From UBA4742 sp963734965 (GTDB lineage: Bacteria > Actinomycetota > Acidimicrobiia > Acidimicrobiales > Acidimicrobilacustridaceae), in contig CAVTJK010000003.1 in the NCBI GenBank assembly GCA_963734965.1, positions 496,001 to 560,000 of the forward strand: a DNA stretch of 64,000 nt, given 5' to 3'. The notes below the pieces were generated by a model. That model saw nothing but the letters and a program-made list of their open reading frames with translations, was not told the origin of the DNA and made no database searches. Below, one piece after another: positions 26,960 through 36,291 of this stretch (position 1 is the stretch's first letter; every line of letters begins with the position of its first letter). A program made the translations under genes and the position numbers.

Positions 26960-26965
26960 TACGCT
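26960..26965 (+). promoter_or_regulatory. -10-like box for a leaderless alpha/beta hydrolase gene
   Basis: TACGCT ends 8 nt before the ATG at 26974 and no Shine-Dalgarno motif intervenes. It is the same arrangement as at 43266-43271. Confidence 0.4.
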
Positions 26966-26973
26966 CGCAGACC

Positions 26974-28014
26974 ATGAAGACCCGGACGAAGCTGGCGCTC
27001 GGTGGCGGCGCCCTGCTCGGTGCGTTCGTGCTCGGCGGGCGGGCGGCCAATCGTCGCGTCGCCGATCGCATCCGATCGACGATCGACCTGGATCTCGATC
27101 CGCTCTACGAGTTGCCCGACGACGTGGTCAGCTACGACGTGCCCACCCACGACGGGGGCACGATCCACGCCATCGAGCGCGGTCAGGGCCGCCCGTTGGT
27201 CCTCCTGCACGGCGTGACGTTGCGAGCCGAGGTGTGGGCCCCGTTGCTCCACCTGCTGGGCGACCGGTTCAGGGTGATCGCCATCGACGTGCGCGGGCAC
27301 GGGCAATCGGTGGTCGGGGCCGACGGGGTCGGGCGGGTGGCCGCTGCCCACGACGTGGCGACGCTGCTCACCGATCTCGATCTGCGTGGCGCGGTGCTCG
27401 CCGGTCACTCGATGGGCGGGATGATCATCGGCGAGACCTGCGCCCATCACGGCGACGTGGTGGGCGAGCGGGTGGCCGGACTCGTCCTGATGAACACGGC
27501 TGTCTCCCAACTCGTCCCCGCCGTCGCCATCCCGGCCGTACGGGCGGCCCGCGCCGCGCGCCAAGGCCCGCGTCGACAACGGTCGCCGGCTGCCCCGCCT
27601 GGTCGGGGCCAACGACCGGTCGCTCGATCGCGACCGCGCCTGGCCTTCGGCGCCAAGCCGTCGGGCGCGGCGGTCGAGCAGGCCCGCCGGATGGGAGAGG
27701 AGGTCGACCTGCGCTACTACATCCCGCTCTGGGCCGATCTGCTCGACTACGACGGCGAGGCGGGGCTCGAGTCGGTCGACGTGCCCGCCCTCGTCATCAC
27801 GGGATCGCGCGACCGGCTCACGCCGGTGGCGATGGCTCGTCGAATCGTCGGCCACCTGTCGCAGGGCGAGCTGCACGTCATTCCCGGCGGCGGTCATCAG
27901 CTCCTGCAGGAGCGACCACGCGAACTGGCGGCTCTGATCAGTGGCCTGGCCGATCGCCTCGACGGCGTTGCCGCGGGCACCGGCGCCGAGTCGTCGCTGG
28001 GGTCTTCGAGATGA
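26974..28014 (+). CDS. Membrane-anchored alpha/beta-hydrolase
   Basis: About 345 residues. An N-terminal hydrophobic anchor (LALGGGALLGAFVLGG) precedes the hydrolase fold: PLVLLHGVTLRAEVWAPLLH, FRVIAIDVRGHGQSVVGADG, the nucleophile elbow AVLAGHSMGGMIIGE, and the late acid and His regions (VPALVITGSRDRLTP; VIPGGGHQLLQERP). The Ser-Asp-His triad is complete. Between about 27555 and 27645 the sequence is out of frame and then recovers (ARAARQGPRRQRSP is nonsense), implying two compensating indels. Its stop overlaps the aldo-keto reductase ATG (ATGA). Confidence 0.87.
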   Translation: MKTRTKLALGGGALLGAFVLGGRAANRRVADRIRSTIDLDLDPLYELPDDVVSYDVPTHDGGTIHAIERGQGRPLVLLHGVTLRAEVWAPLLHLLGDRFRVIAIDVRGHGQSVVGADGVGRVAAAHDVATLLTDLDLRGAVLAGHSMGGMIIGETCAHHGDVVGERVAGLVLMNTAVSQLVPAVAIPAVRAARAARQGPRRQRSPAAPPGRGQRPVARSRPRLAFGAKPSGAAVEQARRMGEEVDLRYYIPLWADLLDYDGEAGLESVDVPALVITGSRDRLTPVAMARRIVGHLSQGELHVIPGGGHQLLQERPRELAALISGLADRLDGVAAGTGAESSLGSSR

Positions 28015-28895
28015 TGGCCTACGCCGAGTTCGGTCGCACGGGTCACCAGAGCAGCCGAGTCATCTTCGGCGCCGCCGCCCTCGGCCGCATGTCCCAGGTC
28101 GCGGGCCGACCAGACCCTCGCCCTGCTCGGGCGAGTTCGGGGTGAACCACATCGACACGGCCGCCGACTACGGCGACTCCGAGTTGCGCCTGGCGCCGTG
28201 GTTGGCCCGCCACCGCGGCGAGGTCTTCCTCGCCACCAAGACCCACGAGCGCACGGGGGCCGAGGCCCGCGGCCGGTCTCGAGCGATCGCTCGAACGCCT
28301 CGGCGTCGATCAGGTCGATCTGATCCAGCTGCACAACCTGGTCGAACCGGACGAGTGGGAGACGGCGCACGGACCCGACGGCGCCGTCGCCGCGTTGGCC
28401 AAGGCCCGCGACGAGGGCTTGATGCGATTCATCGGGGTCACCGGCCACGGCTTGCGCATCGCCGGTGATGCACCTCCGGAGCCTCGAGCGCTTCGACTTC
28501 GACTCGATCCTGCTGCCGTACAACTACGCTGCTACTCGGGGTGGGCACCTATCGCGACGACTTCGAGCGGGTCGTCGCGGTGTGCCGCGAGCCGGCGCGT
28601 GGCGGTGCAGACCATCAAGTCGCTCTCGAAGCGACGGTGGCTCGACGACGACTCGCCCCACTTCAGCTGGTACGAACCGCTCACCGATCCGGACGCACTC
28701 GCCCGCTCGGTGCGCTGGGTGCTCGGGCGGTCCGATGTGTTCCTCAACTCGTCGAGCGATGCGCACCTGCTGGCCATGACGCTGCGCGCCGCGTCCGACG
28801 CCGGGCCGGTGCCGACCGATGTCGAGATGCAGGCCGACGTCGACGCCCACCAGATCGAACCTCTGTTCGACGGCGATCGGCTCGAGCGCATCTGA
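28011..28895 (+). pseudogene. Aldo-keto reductase, broken by several frameshifts
   Basis: NADPH-dependent oxidoreductase of the AKR superfamily. Pieces in different frames read in order: AYAEFGRTGHQSSRVIFGAA, then FGVNHIDTAADYGDSELRLA with the catalytic Asp/Tyr segment, then VFLATKTHERTGAEAR, LGVDQVDLIQLHNLV, LMRFIGVTGHGLRIAG, FDFDSILLPYNY and VQTIKSLSKRRWLDDDSPHF. Frame changes occur near 28115, 28140, 28275, 28465, 28530 and 28600. The density is the highest in the window, yet all catalytic motifs survive, so low-quality sequence is a fair alternative to true decay. The ATG overlaps the upstream stop. Confidence 0.75.
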
Positions 28896-28955
28896 TCCCA
28901 CCGCCGGGGCCGGTGACGGATTCATCACGGTTCGCGGCTGATGGGTTCGAGCCGG

Positions 28956-28961
28956 TAGAAT
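28956..28961 (+). promoter_or_regulatory. -10 box upstream of the SHOCT-like gene
   Basis: TAGAAT, a near-consensus -10 hexamer, lies 13 nt upstream of the GTG at 28975. A convincing -35 box is not seen. Confidence 0.4.
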
Positions 28962-28974
28962 ACGACCAAGACGT

Positions 28975-29334
28975 GTGTCCGACGGCGCCCGCAGTGGCGA
29001 ACCCGGCGCGACGACGGGCCGTGTCAACCCCATCGATCGGGAGAAGATCGTCATCGCTACGAATCGAACCAGCTTCGACAAGATGCAGCGCGACCGGGCC
29101 AAGAAGGCGCGGGCGGCCATGAAGCGCGAGAAGCGCCAGGGCAACGCCACCGAGCCTGAAACCCAGAGCGACGAGTTCCCAGCAGCCGTCGTCGACACCG
29201 ATGAGGAGCTCTCGCCGTCCGAGCTGCTCCACCGGGTCGAGGATCTGCACCGCCGCTTCGAGGCCAAGCAGATCAGCTTCGAGGAGTTCGAGGACGAGAA
29301 GGCCGAGCTCATGCGCCGGCTCCCCATCGACTGA
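28975..29334 (+). CDS. Small highly charged protein with SHOCT-like C-terminus
   Basis: Up to 119 residues. The middle, SFDKMQRDRAKKARAAMKRE, is a strongly basic helix. The end, ELLHRVEDLHRRFEAKQISF then EEFEDEKAELMRRL, matches the SHOCT short C-terminal oligomerisation motif. The true start is uncertain: GTG 28975 is just after a -10 box, but homologous sequence seems to begin around ATNRTSFDK. It is in no clear operon; function unknown. Confidence 0.65.
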   Translation: MSDGARSGEPGATTGRVNPIDREKIVIATNRTSFDKMQRDRAKKARAAMKREKRQGNATEPETQSDEFPAAVVDTDEELSPSELLHRVEDLHRRFEAKQISFEEFEDEKAELMRRLPID

Positions 29335-29335
29335 C

Positions 29336-30007
29336 TCACCTCAGGCCGGCCGAGAAGAACGCGACCCCGTCGGCCACGGTCGAGATCTGGTCGCTGTCGG
29401 TGCTGGCCCCGAACGGTTCGTTCCAGTAGCCACCATCGGGGGCGGGAGGCGTCCAGGGCCCGACGTAGAGGTAGGGCCGCGTGTGGGCCCCATCGCCGGG
29501 TGAGACCCCGTAGTTGACCTCGCCGAACGAGGTGGCCAGATCGAAGTGCTCGGGCCAGAGCTGGGTCAGGGCGGGATCCTGGTCGGCGTGGTCGGTGCGC
29601 AGCTGCTCGAGCGCGGCGTGACCGAGGGCGTACCAGCGGGCCAGTCGGTCGGCCGCCGCGCCGTCGATCATGAGCGGGGCATCGAGATCGAGGGCCGTGA
29701 CCGGGGGGTAGACGTCGGCCGGAGCACCAGGCTCGATCTCGGCCAGCGCTCCGGCGGCGGCGATGGTGGTGAGCGGGCCACGACGTTCGCCTCCGTCGTC
29801 GGTGACGACCAGATCGGTCCCCTCGACCCGGATCTGTCGGGTCCCGCTCGGGCTCGGGAACGGCGGCGTGGTGAACCCACCGGGGCTCTGGCGCAGCCCG
29901 ATGCGGCCCGTGGCCCGGTGCAAAGCCGCTGACAGGATGTGTTCAGCTACCGCTTGGAGGCTGAGGCGGGTGGCTCGGAGCGTGTCGAGCTCGTCGGGGG
30001 TGCTCAT
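29336..30007 (-). CDS. Conserved hypothetical protein, about 223 residues
   Basis: The ATG at 30007 is preceded by AGGAGG at good spacing. Recognisable stretches are LRATRLSLQAVAEHILSAAL, GRIGLRQSPGGFTTPPFPSP, MIDGAAADRLARWYALGHAA and DGGYWNEPFGASTDSDQIST. The coding pattern is strong but I recognise no domain; such proteins occur in actinobacteria without assigned function. Convergent with the SHOCT-like gene and divergent from the SNF2 helicase, so it is probably its own transcription unit. Confidence 0.7.
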   Translation of the reverse strand: MSTPDELDTLRATRLSLQAVAEHILSAALHRATGRIGLRQSPGGFTTPPFPSPSGTRQIRVEGTDLVVTDDGGERRGPLTTIAAAGALAEIEPGAPADVYPPVTALDLDAPLMIDGAAADRLARWYALGHAALEQLRTDHADQDPALTQLWPEHFDLATSFGEVNYGVSPGDGAHTRPYLYVGPWTPPAPDGGYWNEPFGASTDSDQISTVADGVAFFSAGLR

Positions 30008-30155
30008 GGATGTCCTCCTGGTCGGCGGGTGATCGCAGTCTGGGCCGCCCGGCCGGGCGTCGCTCATCGGTCCGATCGGTGGCCTTCTCGTTACGCTCCA
30101 CGGGGCGGCGGCGCCCGCCGAGGGCTCGATGTCACGGTTTTGCCCGAGGCGGGGT

Positions 30156-30161
30156 TACAAT
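30156..30161 (+). promoter_or_regulatory. -10 box for the SNF2 helicase gene
   Basis: TACAAT, a strong -10 hexamer, lies about 50 nt upstream of the GTG start, giving a leader of roughly 40-45 nt. The leader contains a 7-bp inverted repeat (CATCGAC at 30162, GTCGATG at 30189) that could fold over the ribosome site region. Confidence 0.4.
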
Positions 30162-30211
30162 CATCGACACCTGGACTGTCCCGACGTGGTCGATGGTCCC
30201 GCGGAGGAAGT

Positions 30212-33200
30212 GTGAGTCAGCAACTGGCAGGCCCGGCCATGCCCCTGGGGCCGGACCGTTCGGAGTACTTCGAAGCGTTGGTCACCGCCGACGCATCCGG
30301 CGAGGCCACGCCCGACGAGCGCGCCCTGCTCGAGGCCTCGCCCGAACGCTGGCAGGCGGCGCTCGAGCACCTGCTCGACGACACCGAGGAAGAGCTGGCC
30401 AAGCTGCGCCGGCTGTCGGGGCTCGAGCGGCTCCAGGTGGTGGCCGACTTCGAAGCCGAACGGGACCGTCTGGCCGTCGCCCTGGCCCGACTGACCGGCG
30501 CCCCGATCAGCGCCGAGCTCGAGATCGGCACCGAGCCCCCCCGGCTCCAAGCGACGTGGTCGACCGGCGCCCTGGTGGTGTGGGTCGGCGGACCGACGGG
30601 CGCGCCGGTCGGCGTCGACGAGTTGCGGGCCTGGCTGGCCGAGGCCGAGGCCCCCACCGCGGGGTGGGAGCCCCACCCCGGCGTGCCCGTGCCGGGAGCC
30701 GACAAGGCCCCTGCCCTCGCGGCCCCCCTCACCGGCGTGCTCGGCTGGCTGGCTCACGTGTCGGCCGAGGACGAGGCGAGCGATCTGGGCGCCAGCGTCC
30801 GTTGGATCGCCGAGATGGCGGCCTGGGCCGTCGAGCTGGTGGCCCAGGGCCGGATGGTCCCCCAGCTCAGCTACCGGGCGGCGGGACGCGGCGGGGGCGA
30901 CAAGTCCAATCCCAACGAGCCGGTCGAGGCGGCCGTGTCGTGGGCCCCTGCGCTCGTCGACCCCAAGCGGCTGGCCGCGCTCATCGAACGGCTGCCCGGA
31001 GTGGTCACCGCGCTCGAGGGCCATCCCGAGCCGCGGACCTTCACCCGCAGCGTGCTCTCGGCCCTGGTCGACGCCATCTGCCGCGTCGGCGCCGAGCGGC
31101 TCGAGCTGCCCGCCCCGCCGCCCGCGCCGACGAGCGCGGCCGAGATGTCCGAGGCCTTCCTGTCCCGGTTCGACGGGAGCCGCTTCCGAGCCAGCAAGCG
31201 GGTGGCGGCCGAGCTCACCCATCGCCTCGAGCGGTGGGCCAAGCCCGTGACCCAGTCCGGTCTCGTCGAGCTGGTCGTCCAGCTCGACCCGCCCGATGAG
31301 GGCTCGGCCTGGCACCTCACCGTGTCGGCGACCGGCATCGATCGCCATCCCGTCCCTCTCGATCGCGCCCTGGTGACCGCGCCGGCCGACAAGCGTCGCC
31401 ACGTCGAGACCGAACTGGCCCGCCTCGAGCGACTGCTGCCCGCGCTGCTGCGTCCGGGCGGTCACCGTCGAGGCGAGGTCGTGCTCAGCCAGGACGAGGC
31501 ATGGGAGCTGATGTCCGGGGTCGGACGGCGCCTCTCGGCGGCCGGGTTCGACGTCCGGGTGCCCTTGCTGGCCACTCGCCGGGCCAAGCCGACGCTTCGG
31601 CTCGAAGCCGACTCGTCGAGCCCGTCGGTCGTGGGCGCCAACCAGCTGGCCAACGTCCGCTGGTCGGTGCTGTTCGACGACGTCGAGCTCGACGCGGCTG
31701 AGATCGCCCGCCTGGCTTCGGAGGCCCGACCGCTCGTGCGCTCTCGAGGGCACTGGGTCGAGGTCGACCACGCCGACCTCGATGCGGCCGCCGCCGCGCT
31801 GGCCGAGCGGGCGTCGACGACCAAGCTCACGGGGGCCGAGCTGTTGCGCCACGCCCTGGGCCTGGAGGGCACCCCGCTGGCGGGCGGACTGACCATCGCC
31901 GGCAGCAGCTGGGCCGCCGACCTGCTGGCCCGGGCCGAGCAGGTCGCGGGCCAGCCGATGGACGCCCCCGAGGGCTTCGTCGGCGAGCTGCGCAGCTACC
32001 AGGCCGACGCCCTGGCGTGGCTGGACTTCCTCGACCACGGCGGGCTCGGCGGCTGCCTGGCCCTCGACATGGGGCTCGGCAAGACCCCGACCCTGCTGGC
32101 CCATCTGCTCGAGCACGTCGCCGACGGCATCTCGCTGGTCGTGGCCCCGCCGGCGGTCGTGGGCAACTGGGCGGCCGAGGCTCGTCGCTTCACACCGGGG
32201 CTCCGGGTCGTCGTGCACCACGGCGCCTCGCGCGCCTCGACCGACGACCTGGCCCATGCCGTGGCCGATGCCGACGTGGTCCTGACCACCTACGGGACGG
32301 CCGTCCGGGACATCGAGGCCCTCACCGACATCTCGTGGGCCCGACTCGTGCTCGACGAGGCCCAGGTCATCAAGAACCCGGCCAGCGAGACGGCCCAACA
32401 GCTGCGCCGCCTCGATGCCCACAGCCGCATCGCCCTGACCGGTACGCCCATCGAGAACGGTCTGGGCGACCTGTGGGCCATCCTCGACTTCACCAATCCC
32501 GGTCTGGTCGGCGGCCGGGCCCCGTTCATCGCCAACCTGTCCCAGGATCGCGACGGCGGCGATCGCGATCGTGGCGAGTCGGCGCTGCGGGCCCTCAACG
32601 GTCTGCTCGTGTTCCGGCGGACCAAGGCCGAGCCGGCCATCGCCGCCGAGCTTCCCGAGCGCATCGACCAGCTCGACCACTGCTCGATGACCCCCGAACA
32701 GATCGGGCTCTACCAGGCCGTGCTCGACGAGCTGGTCACAGGGGTGGCCAACGAGGACGGGCCGGCCAAGAAGGGCGCGGTGCTGGCCGCCATCACCCAT
32801 CTCAAGCAGATCTGCAACCATCCCGCGGCCTACCGGGCCGACGATCTGGCGCTCACCGATCGCTCGGGCAAGCTGAGCCGGCTCGAGGAGATCGTCGAGG
32901 CCGTCTTCGCCGCGGACGAGCGCGTCCTGATCTTCACCCACTTCGCCCAATGGGGTCAGCGCCTCGCCACCCATCTCACCGAGCGCACCGGGCACGACAT
33001 CGAGTGCTATCACGGAGGATTGTCCCGGGGCGCACGCGATCGCATGATCGAGGAGTTCCAGGCCGGCACCGGCGCCGGAGCGTTGGTGCTGTCGCTCAAG
33101 GCCGGGGGCACCGGCCTCAACCTCACCGCCGCCAGCCACGTCGTGCTGTATGACCGCTGGTGGAACCCGGCGGTCGAGGACCAGGCTCGTGACCGGGCGT

Positions 33201-33496
33201 GGCGCATCGGGCAGACCCGGGCCGTCGTGTGCCACCGGCTGGTCTGCCCCGGCACCGTCGACGAGCGGGTCGAGGAGGTCGTGGCCGGCAAGCGCCAGAT
33301 CGCCGACCTGGTCCTGCCCAAGAGCAGCTCGATCGCCGATCTCGACGCCGCCCAGCTGCGCCATGCCCTCGGGCTCACCGACGAGCTGGTGGTGGTCGAG
33401 GAGGGCGACGCCGAGATGGCCAAGGTCCGGTCGGCTGGGGCCGCCGGCTCCGGCGAGGCCGAACCCGCCCCGGTCGGCTCGGAGGGCGCGGCATGA
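30212..33496 (+). CDS. SNF2/SWI2-family DEAD-like helicase with long N-terminal region
   Basis: An intact 1094-residue protein. Residues 1-590 form a bacterial SNF2-associated region with no known catalytic motif. From about residue 600 the ATPase begins: motif I ALDMGLGKTPTLLAHLLEH near 617, motif II RLVLDEAQVIKNPAS near 712, motif III ALTGTPIENGLGDLW, then CSMTPEQIGLYQAVLDELV and LKQICNHPAA. The second RecA lobe ends RWWNPAVEDQARDRAWRIGQ near 981-1000. The family translocates on double-stranded DNA to remodel protein-DNA complexes; in bacteria roles include transcription recycling, repair and defence. GTG 30212 follows GGAGGAAG. A 94-residue gene is coupled at the stop. Confidence 0.93.
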   Translation: MSQQLAGPAMPLGPDRSEYFEALVTADASGEATPDERALLEASPERWQAALEHLLDDTEEELAKLRRLSGLERLQVVADFEAERDRLAVALARLTGAPISAELEIGTEPPRLQATWSTGALVVWVGGPTGAPVGVDELRAWLAEAEAPTAGWEPHPGVPVPGADKAPALAAPLTGVLGWLAHVSAEDEASDLGASVRWIAEMAAWAVELVAQGRMVPQLSYRAAGRGGGDKSNPNEPVEAAVSWAPALVDPKRLAALIERLPGVVTALEGHPEPRTFTRSVLSALVDAICRVGAERLELPAPPPAPTSAAEMSEAFLSRFDGSRFRASKRVAAELTHRLERWAKPVTQSGLVELVVQLDPPDEGSAWHLTVSATGIDRHPVPLDRALVTAPADKRRHVETELARLERLLPALLRPGGHRRGEVVLSQDEAWELMSGVGRRLSAAGFDVRVPLLATRRAKPTLRLEADSSSPSVVGANQLANVRWSVLFDDVELDAAEIARLASEARPLVRSRGHWVEVDHADLDAAAAALAERASTTKLTGAELLRHALGLEGTPLAGGLTIAGSSWAADLLARAEQVAGQPMDAPEGFVGELRSYQADALAWLDFLDHGGLGGCLALDMGLGKTPTLLAHLLEHVADGISLVVAPPAVVGNWAAEARRFTPGLRVVVHHGASRASTDDLAHAVADADVVLTTYGTAVRDIEALTDISWARLVLDEAQVIKNPASETAQQLRRLDAHSRIALTGTPIENGLGDLWAILDFTNPGLVGGRAPFIANLSQDRDGGDRDRGESALRALNGLLVFRRTKAEPAIAAELPERIDQLDHCSMTPEQIGLYQAVLDELVTGVANEDGPAKKGAVLAAITHLKQICNHPAAYRADDLALTDRSGKLSRLEEIVEAVFAADERVLIFTHFAQWGQRLATHLTERTGHDIECYHGGLSRGARDRMIEEFQAGTGAGALVLSLKAGGTGLNLTAASHVVLYDRWWNPAVEDQARDRAWRIGQTRAVVCHRLVCPGTVDERVEEVVAGKRQIADLVLPKSSSIADLDAAQLRHALGLTDELVVVEEGDAEMAKVRSAGAAGSGEAEPAPVGSEGAA

Positions 33497-33777
33497 GCCG
33501 TCGTCGACGCTCGTCGAACGGGCCTCGCTCGGCCCAGCGGTTCTGGGGCTCGGTCAGCGCCGTCGAGCCGGCCGAGGCCATCCGCCCGGCCGAGGATCCG
33601 ACCGCCGTCGTGGCATCGCTCGGCGCGCCCCCGTTGGGCGTCCACAGCGGCTCGGCGGCCCACTACCTCGAGGCGATGTACCACAAGGCGGCCAACGTGG
33701 CCGTCGCGCTGGCCGCCTCCGCCGACCTGCTCGAGCCCGCGATCGCCGATGACGACGAGGGCGACCACTCGGGCTGA
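33493..33777 (+). CDS. Small protein coupled to the SNF2 helicase
   Basis: 94 residues. The ATG overlaps the helicase stop (ATGA), so expression is coupled and a physical partnership is likely. The N-terminus is basic (SRRRRSSNGPRSAQRFWGSV). The middle contains PTAVVASLGAPPLGVHSGSA and HYLEAMYHKAANVAVALAAS, a predicted helical C-terminal half, with an acidic tail. No known domain is recognised. Confidence 0.72.
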   Translation: MSRRRRSSNGPRSAQRFWGSVSAVEPAEAIRPAEDPTAVVASLGAPPLGVHSGSAAHYLEAMYHKAANVAVALAASADLLEPAIADDDEGDHSG

Positions 33778-33825
33778 CCGATAGGCTCTGGGCCCGACCG
33801 AAGCCACCGAGGGGGTCTCAGGCTG

Positions 33826-36291
33826 GTGCCGAACGAGCTGACGACGCCGGAAGGCTCGCGGTTGGCGCGTCTGGCCTCGGTGAGCATCGCGTTGAGCACG
33901 GCGGCGTCGGTCGCCGAGGCGGCCGAGATCGTCGTGGCGGGAGCCGTGACCGAGCTGCGCGCCCAAGCCGGCGCCCTGGGGTTGTTCGATCCGGCCACCG
34001 GTCTGATCCACCTCGTCGCCGACCTCGACTACCCCGACGAGGCTCGGGCGGAGTATCCGGCCCCCGGCCAGAGCTCGATGCCGCTGGCCGAAGCCTTCGC
34101 CCGCGGCAAACCGGTGTGGATCGGCGACCGGTCCGAGCTCGAGGCCGCCTACCCCAACCTGGCCGACCTCGACGAGGACTGGGTCTGCGGGTGCTGGCTG
34201 CCCATCGAGCACGGCGGCCACGTCATCGGCTCGGTCGGGCTCATGTTCGGCCATCCCTGCACCCTCGACGAAGCCGATCGATCGTTCCTGTCGACGCTGA
34301 TCTCGATCGGCGCCATGGCCCTGGCCCACGGCTCGGATGGGCTCGACACCCCGGCGCCCGAGCCCGGCTCGGACGGCGTCGCCCCCGCGACGGCCGACCA
34401 CGCCGCGCTGGTGCTGCGGTTGGGTCCGGATGCCAGGGTCGAGCATCCCGCACCCGGCTGGTGCGCGTACACCGGTCAGTCCCCGACCGAGTGCCTCGGA
34501 CGGGGATGGCTCGGGGCGATCCATCCCCAGCAGCGAGCGGCGGCGCTGGACCTGGCCGGGCACCGCATGGCCACGCCGGATCCGGTGGGCATGACGCTGC
34601 GGCTGCGGCACGCGGCCAGCGGTCAATGGCATCAGGCCCGCGCCGACTTCGTGTCGGTGACGGATCGGTCGGGCCGGCTCCTCGAGGTCGTCGGCGCCTT
34701 TGCCGACGTCAACAACCGGCTGGCGGCCGAGGGCCAGGTGGCCGGCCTGGCTCGCCTGCTCGACAGCTTCCTGACCGGGTCACCGGTGGGCTTCGCCCTG
34801 GTCGACTCGAAGCTGCGCTTCCAGTTGGTCAACGAGACGATGGCGGCGGCCAACGGGGTCCCGTCCGACGAGCACATCGGCCGGCGGGTCGCGGAGGTGG
34901 CGCCGCGGATGGGTCAGGTGATCGAGCCCTTGCTGCAACGGGTGCTCGACACCGAGGCGCCCATCCTCGGGCTCGAGCTGGCCGGCCAACCCGAGGGGGC
35001 GGATCAGGAGGTCCGCGACTGGCTGGTGAACTACTTCCCCGTGCGACGTCTGGATGGCTCGCTCCGAGGGGTCGGGGCCACGTTGGTCGACATCACCGAT
35101 CGGAACCGCACCGAGGCCATGGTGCGCGACCTGCAGGCGCGACAGGCCCAGGATCGGTTCCGAGCCGCGCTCGACGTCATGCGCGACTCGGTGGCGATCG
35201 ATTCGGCCATCCGCGACGAGTCCGGCACCATCGTCGACTTCCGCGTCGACTACCTCAATCCTGTCGTGCACGACCTGATGCAGCGCAGTCGTGACGATCT
35301 CGTCGGGACCACCATGCTCGAGTCATGGCCGCAGATGAAGGGCTCGTCGTTGTTCGAGTCCTATGTGCGAACGGTCGAGACGGGGGAGCCGTTCATCGAC
35401 AACGACGTGCGGTTCATGGACGAGCTCGACGGCAGCCGGGTCGTCGGCTACTACGCCATCCAGGCGCTGCGGTTCGGCGACGGTCTGCTCATCTGCTCGC
35501 GAGACACCACCGCGGAGCGCGAGTCGAACCTGCGCCTGCGCGAGACCGAGCTCGAGCTGGCGGTCGAGCACCGCATCGTCGAGCGGTTGCAGCAGGCGCT
35601 CCTGCCGCCGAGCCTGCCGACCTCGGAGCACTTCGAAGTGGCCGCCTGCTACAACCCGGTCGACGAGCGTGCCGACCTGGGTGGTGACTGGTATGACGCC
35701 TTCGCGCTGCCCGACGGCCGCGTCGGGCTGTCGATCGGGGACGTGACCGGCCACGGGCTCGACGCCGCCGCCCTGATGGCCCAGGTGCGACTGGCCCTGC
35801 GGGCCTATGCGCTGGATGCGGCGGCGTCGGGTGATCCGGCCATGGTCCTCGATCAGCTCGACCGTCTGCTCGAGACGGCGGGCGGCGGTGAGTTCGCGAC
35901 GGCGGTGTACGCCATCTACGACCCGGCGACGGGTCGACTCGACTGGTCGCGCGCCGGCCATCCGCTTCCGATCGTCTGCACCGGTGACCGGACCACGGCC
36001 GAGGTCGAGAGGCGGGGCGGACCGCCGCTCGGTTCCCGCCTCATCGACGCCTACCCGCGCTGCCACCTCGTCCTCGAGCCGGACTCGTTCGTGCTGTTCT
36101 ACACCGACGGTCTGGTCGAGCGTCGCGGCGAGAGCATCGACGATGGCGTGGCCGAGGTCGCAGCTCGATTGCGCGCCGACGACTGGGAGGGGTTGAGCCC
36201 TCTCTGCGATGCGCTCACGGATTCGGTCCGCGAAGGCATGCACCGTGAGGACGACGTGTGCATCCTCGCCCTGCGAAGGCTCATGGCCTGA
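33826..36291 (+). CDS. GAF-PAS-SpoIIE (PP2C) phosphatase
   Basis: 821 residues, cytoplasmic. A GAF domain (about 15-165, with AGALGLFDPATGLIHLVADL and HVIGSVGLMFGHPCTLDEAD) is followed by three PAS-like domains (about 185-560, such as GRLLEVVGAFADVNNR and GSLRGVGATLVDITDRNRTE) and a C-terminal PP2C/SpoIIE domain. The phosphatase part has the linker ERLQQALLPPSLPTSEHF, metal-site motifs DLGGDWYDAFALPDGRV and GLSIGDVTGHGLDAA, and a DDVCILALRR end. The expected role is dephosphorylation of an RsbV-like protein in response to signals sensed by the PAS/GAF array. Followed by a second phosphatase and an RsbW-like gene. Confidence 0.93.
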   Translation: MPNELTTPEGSRLARLASVSIALSTAASVAEAAEIVVAGAVTELRAQAGALGLFDPATGLIHLVADLDYPDEARAEYPAPGQSSMPLAEAFARGKPVWIGDRSELEAAYPNLADLDEDWVCGCWLPIEHGGHVIGSVGLMFGHPCTLDEADRSFLSTLISIGAMALAHGSDGLDTPAPEPGSDGVAPATADHAALVLRLGPDARVEHPAPGWCAYTGQSPTECLGRGWLGAIHPQQRAAALDLAGHRMATPDPVGMTLRLRHAASGQWHQARADFVSVTDRSGRLLEVVGAFADVNNRLAAEGQVAGLARLLDSFLTGSPVGFALVDSKLRFQLVNETMAAANGVPSDEHIGRRVAEVAPRMGQVIEPLLQRVLDTEAPILGLELAGQPEGADQEVRDWLVNYFPVRRLDGSLRGVGATLVDITDRNRTEAMVRDLQARQAQDRFRAALDVMRDSVAIDSAIRDESGTIVDFRVDYLNPVVHDLMQRSRDDLVGTTMLESWPQMKGSSLFESYVRTVETGEPFIDNDVRFMDELDGSRVVGYYAIQALRFGDGLLICSRDTTAERESNLRLRETELELAVEHRIVERLQQALLPPSLPTSEHFEVAACYNPVDERADLGGDWYDAFALPDGRVGLSIGDVTGHGLDAAALMAQVRLALRAYALDAAASGDPAMVLDQLDRLLETAGGGEFATAVYAIYDPATGRLDWSRAGHPLPIVCTGDRTTAEVERRGGPPLGSRLIDAYPRCHLVLEPDSFVLFYTDGLVERRGESIDDGVAEVAARLRADDWEGLSPLCDALTDSVREGMHREDDVCILALRRLMA

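Noticed and set aside
30162..30195. 7-bp inverted repeat in the SNF2 leader as a riboswitch or operator
   Set aside because: Short arms with a 20-nt spacer and no known aptamer features; mentioned only as part of the promoter entry.
30161..33364. A very long open frame on the minus strand across the SNF2 helicase
   Set aside because: It is antisense to a strong helicase gene, has no recognisable motifs and reflects GC-rich third positions. Similar antisense frames at 36.1-38.0 and 59.7-61.1 kb were rejected for the same reason.
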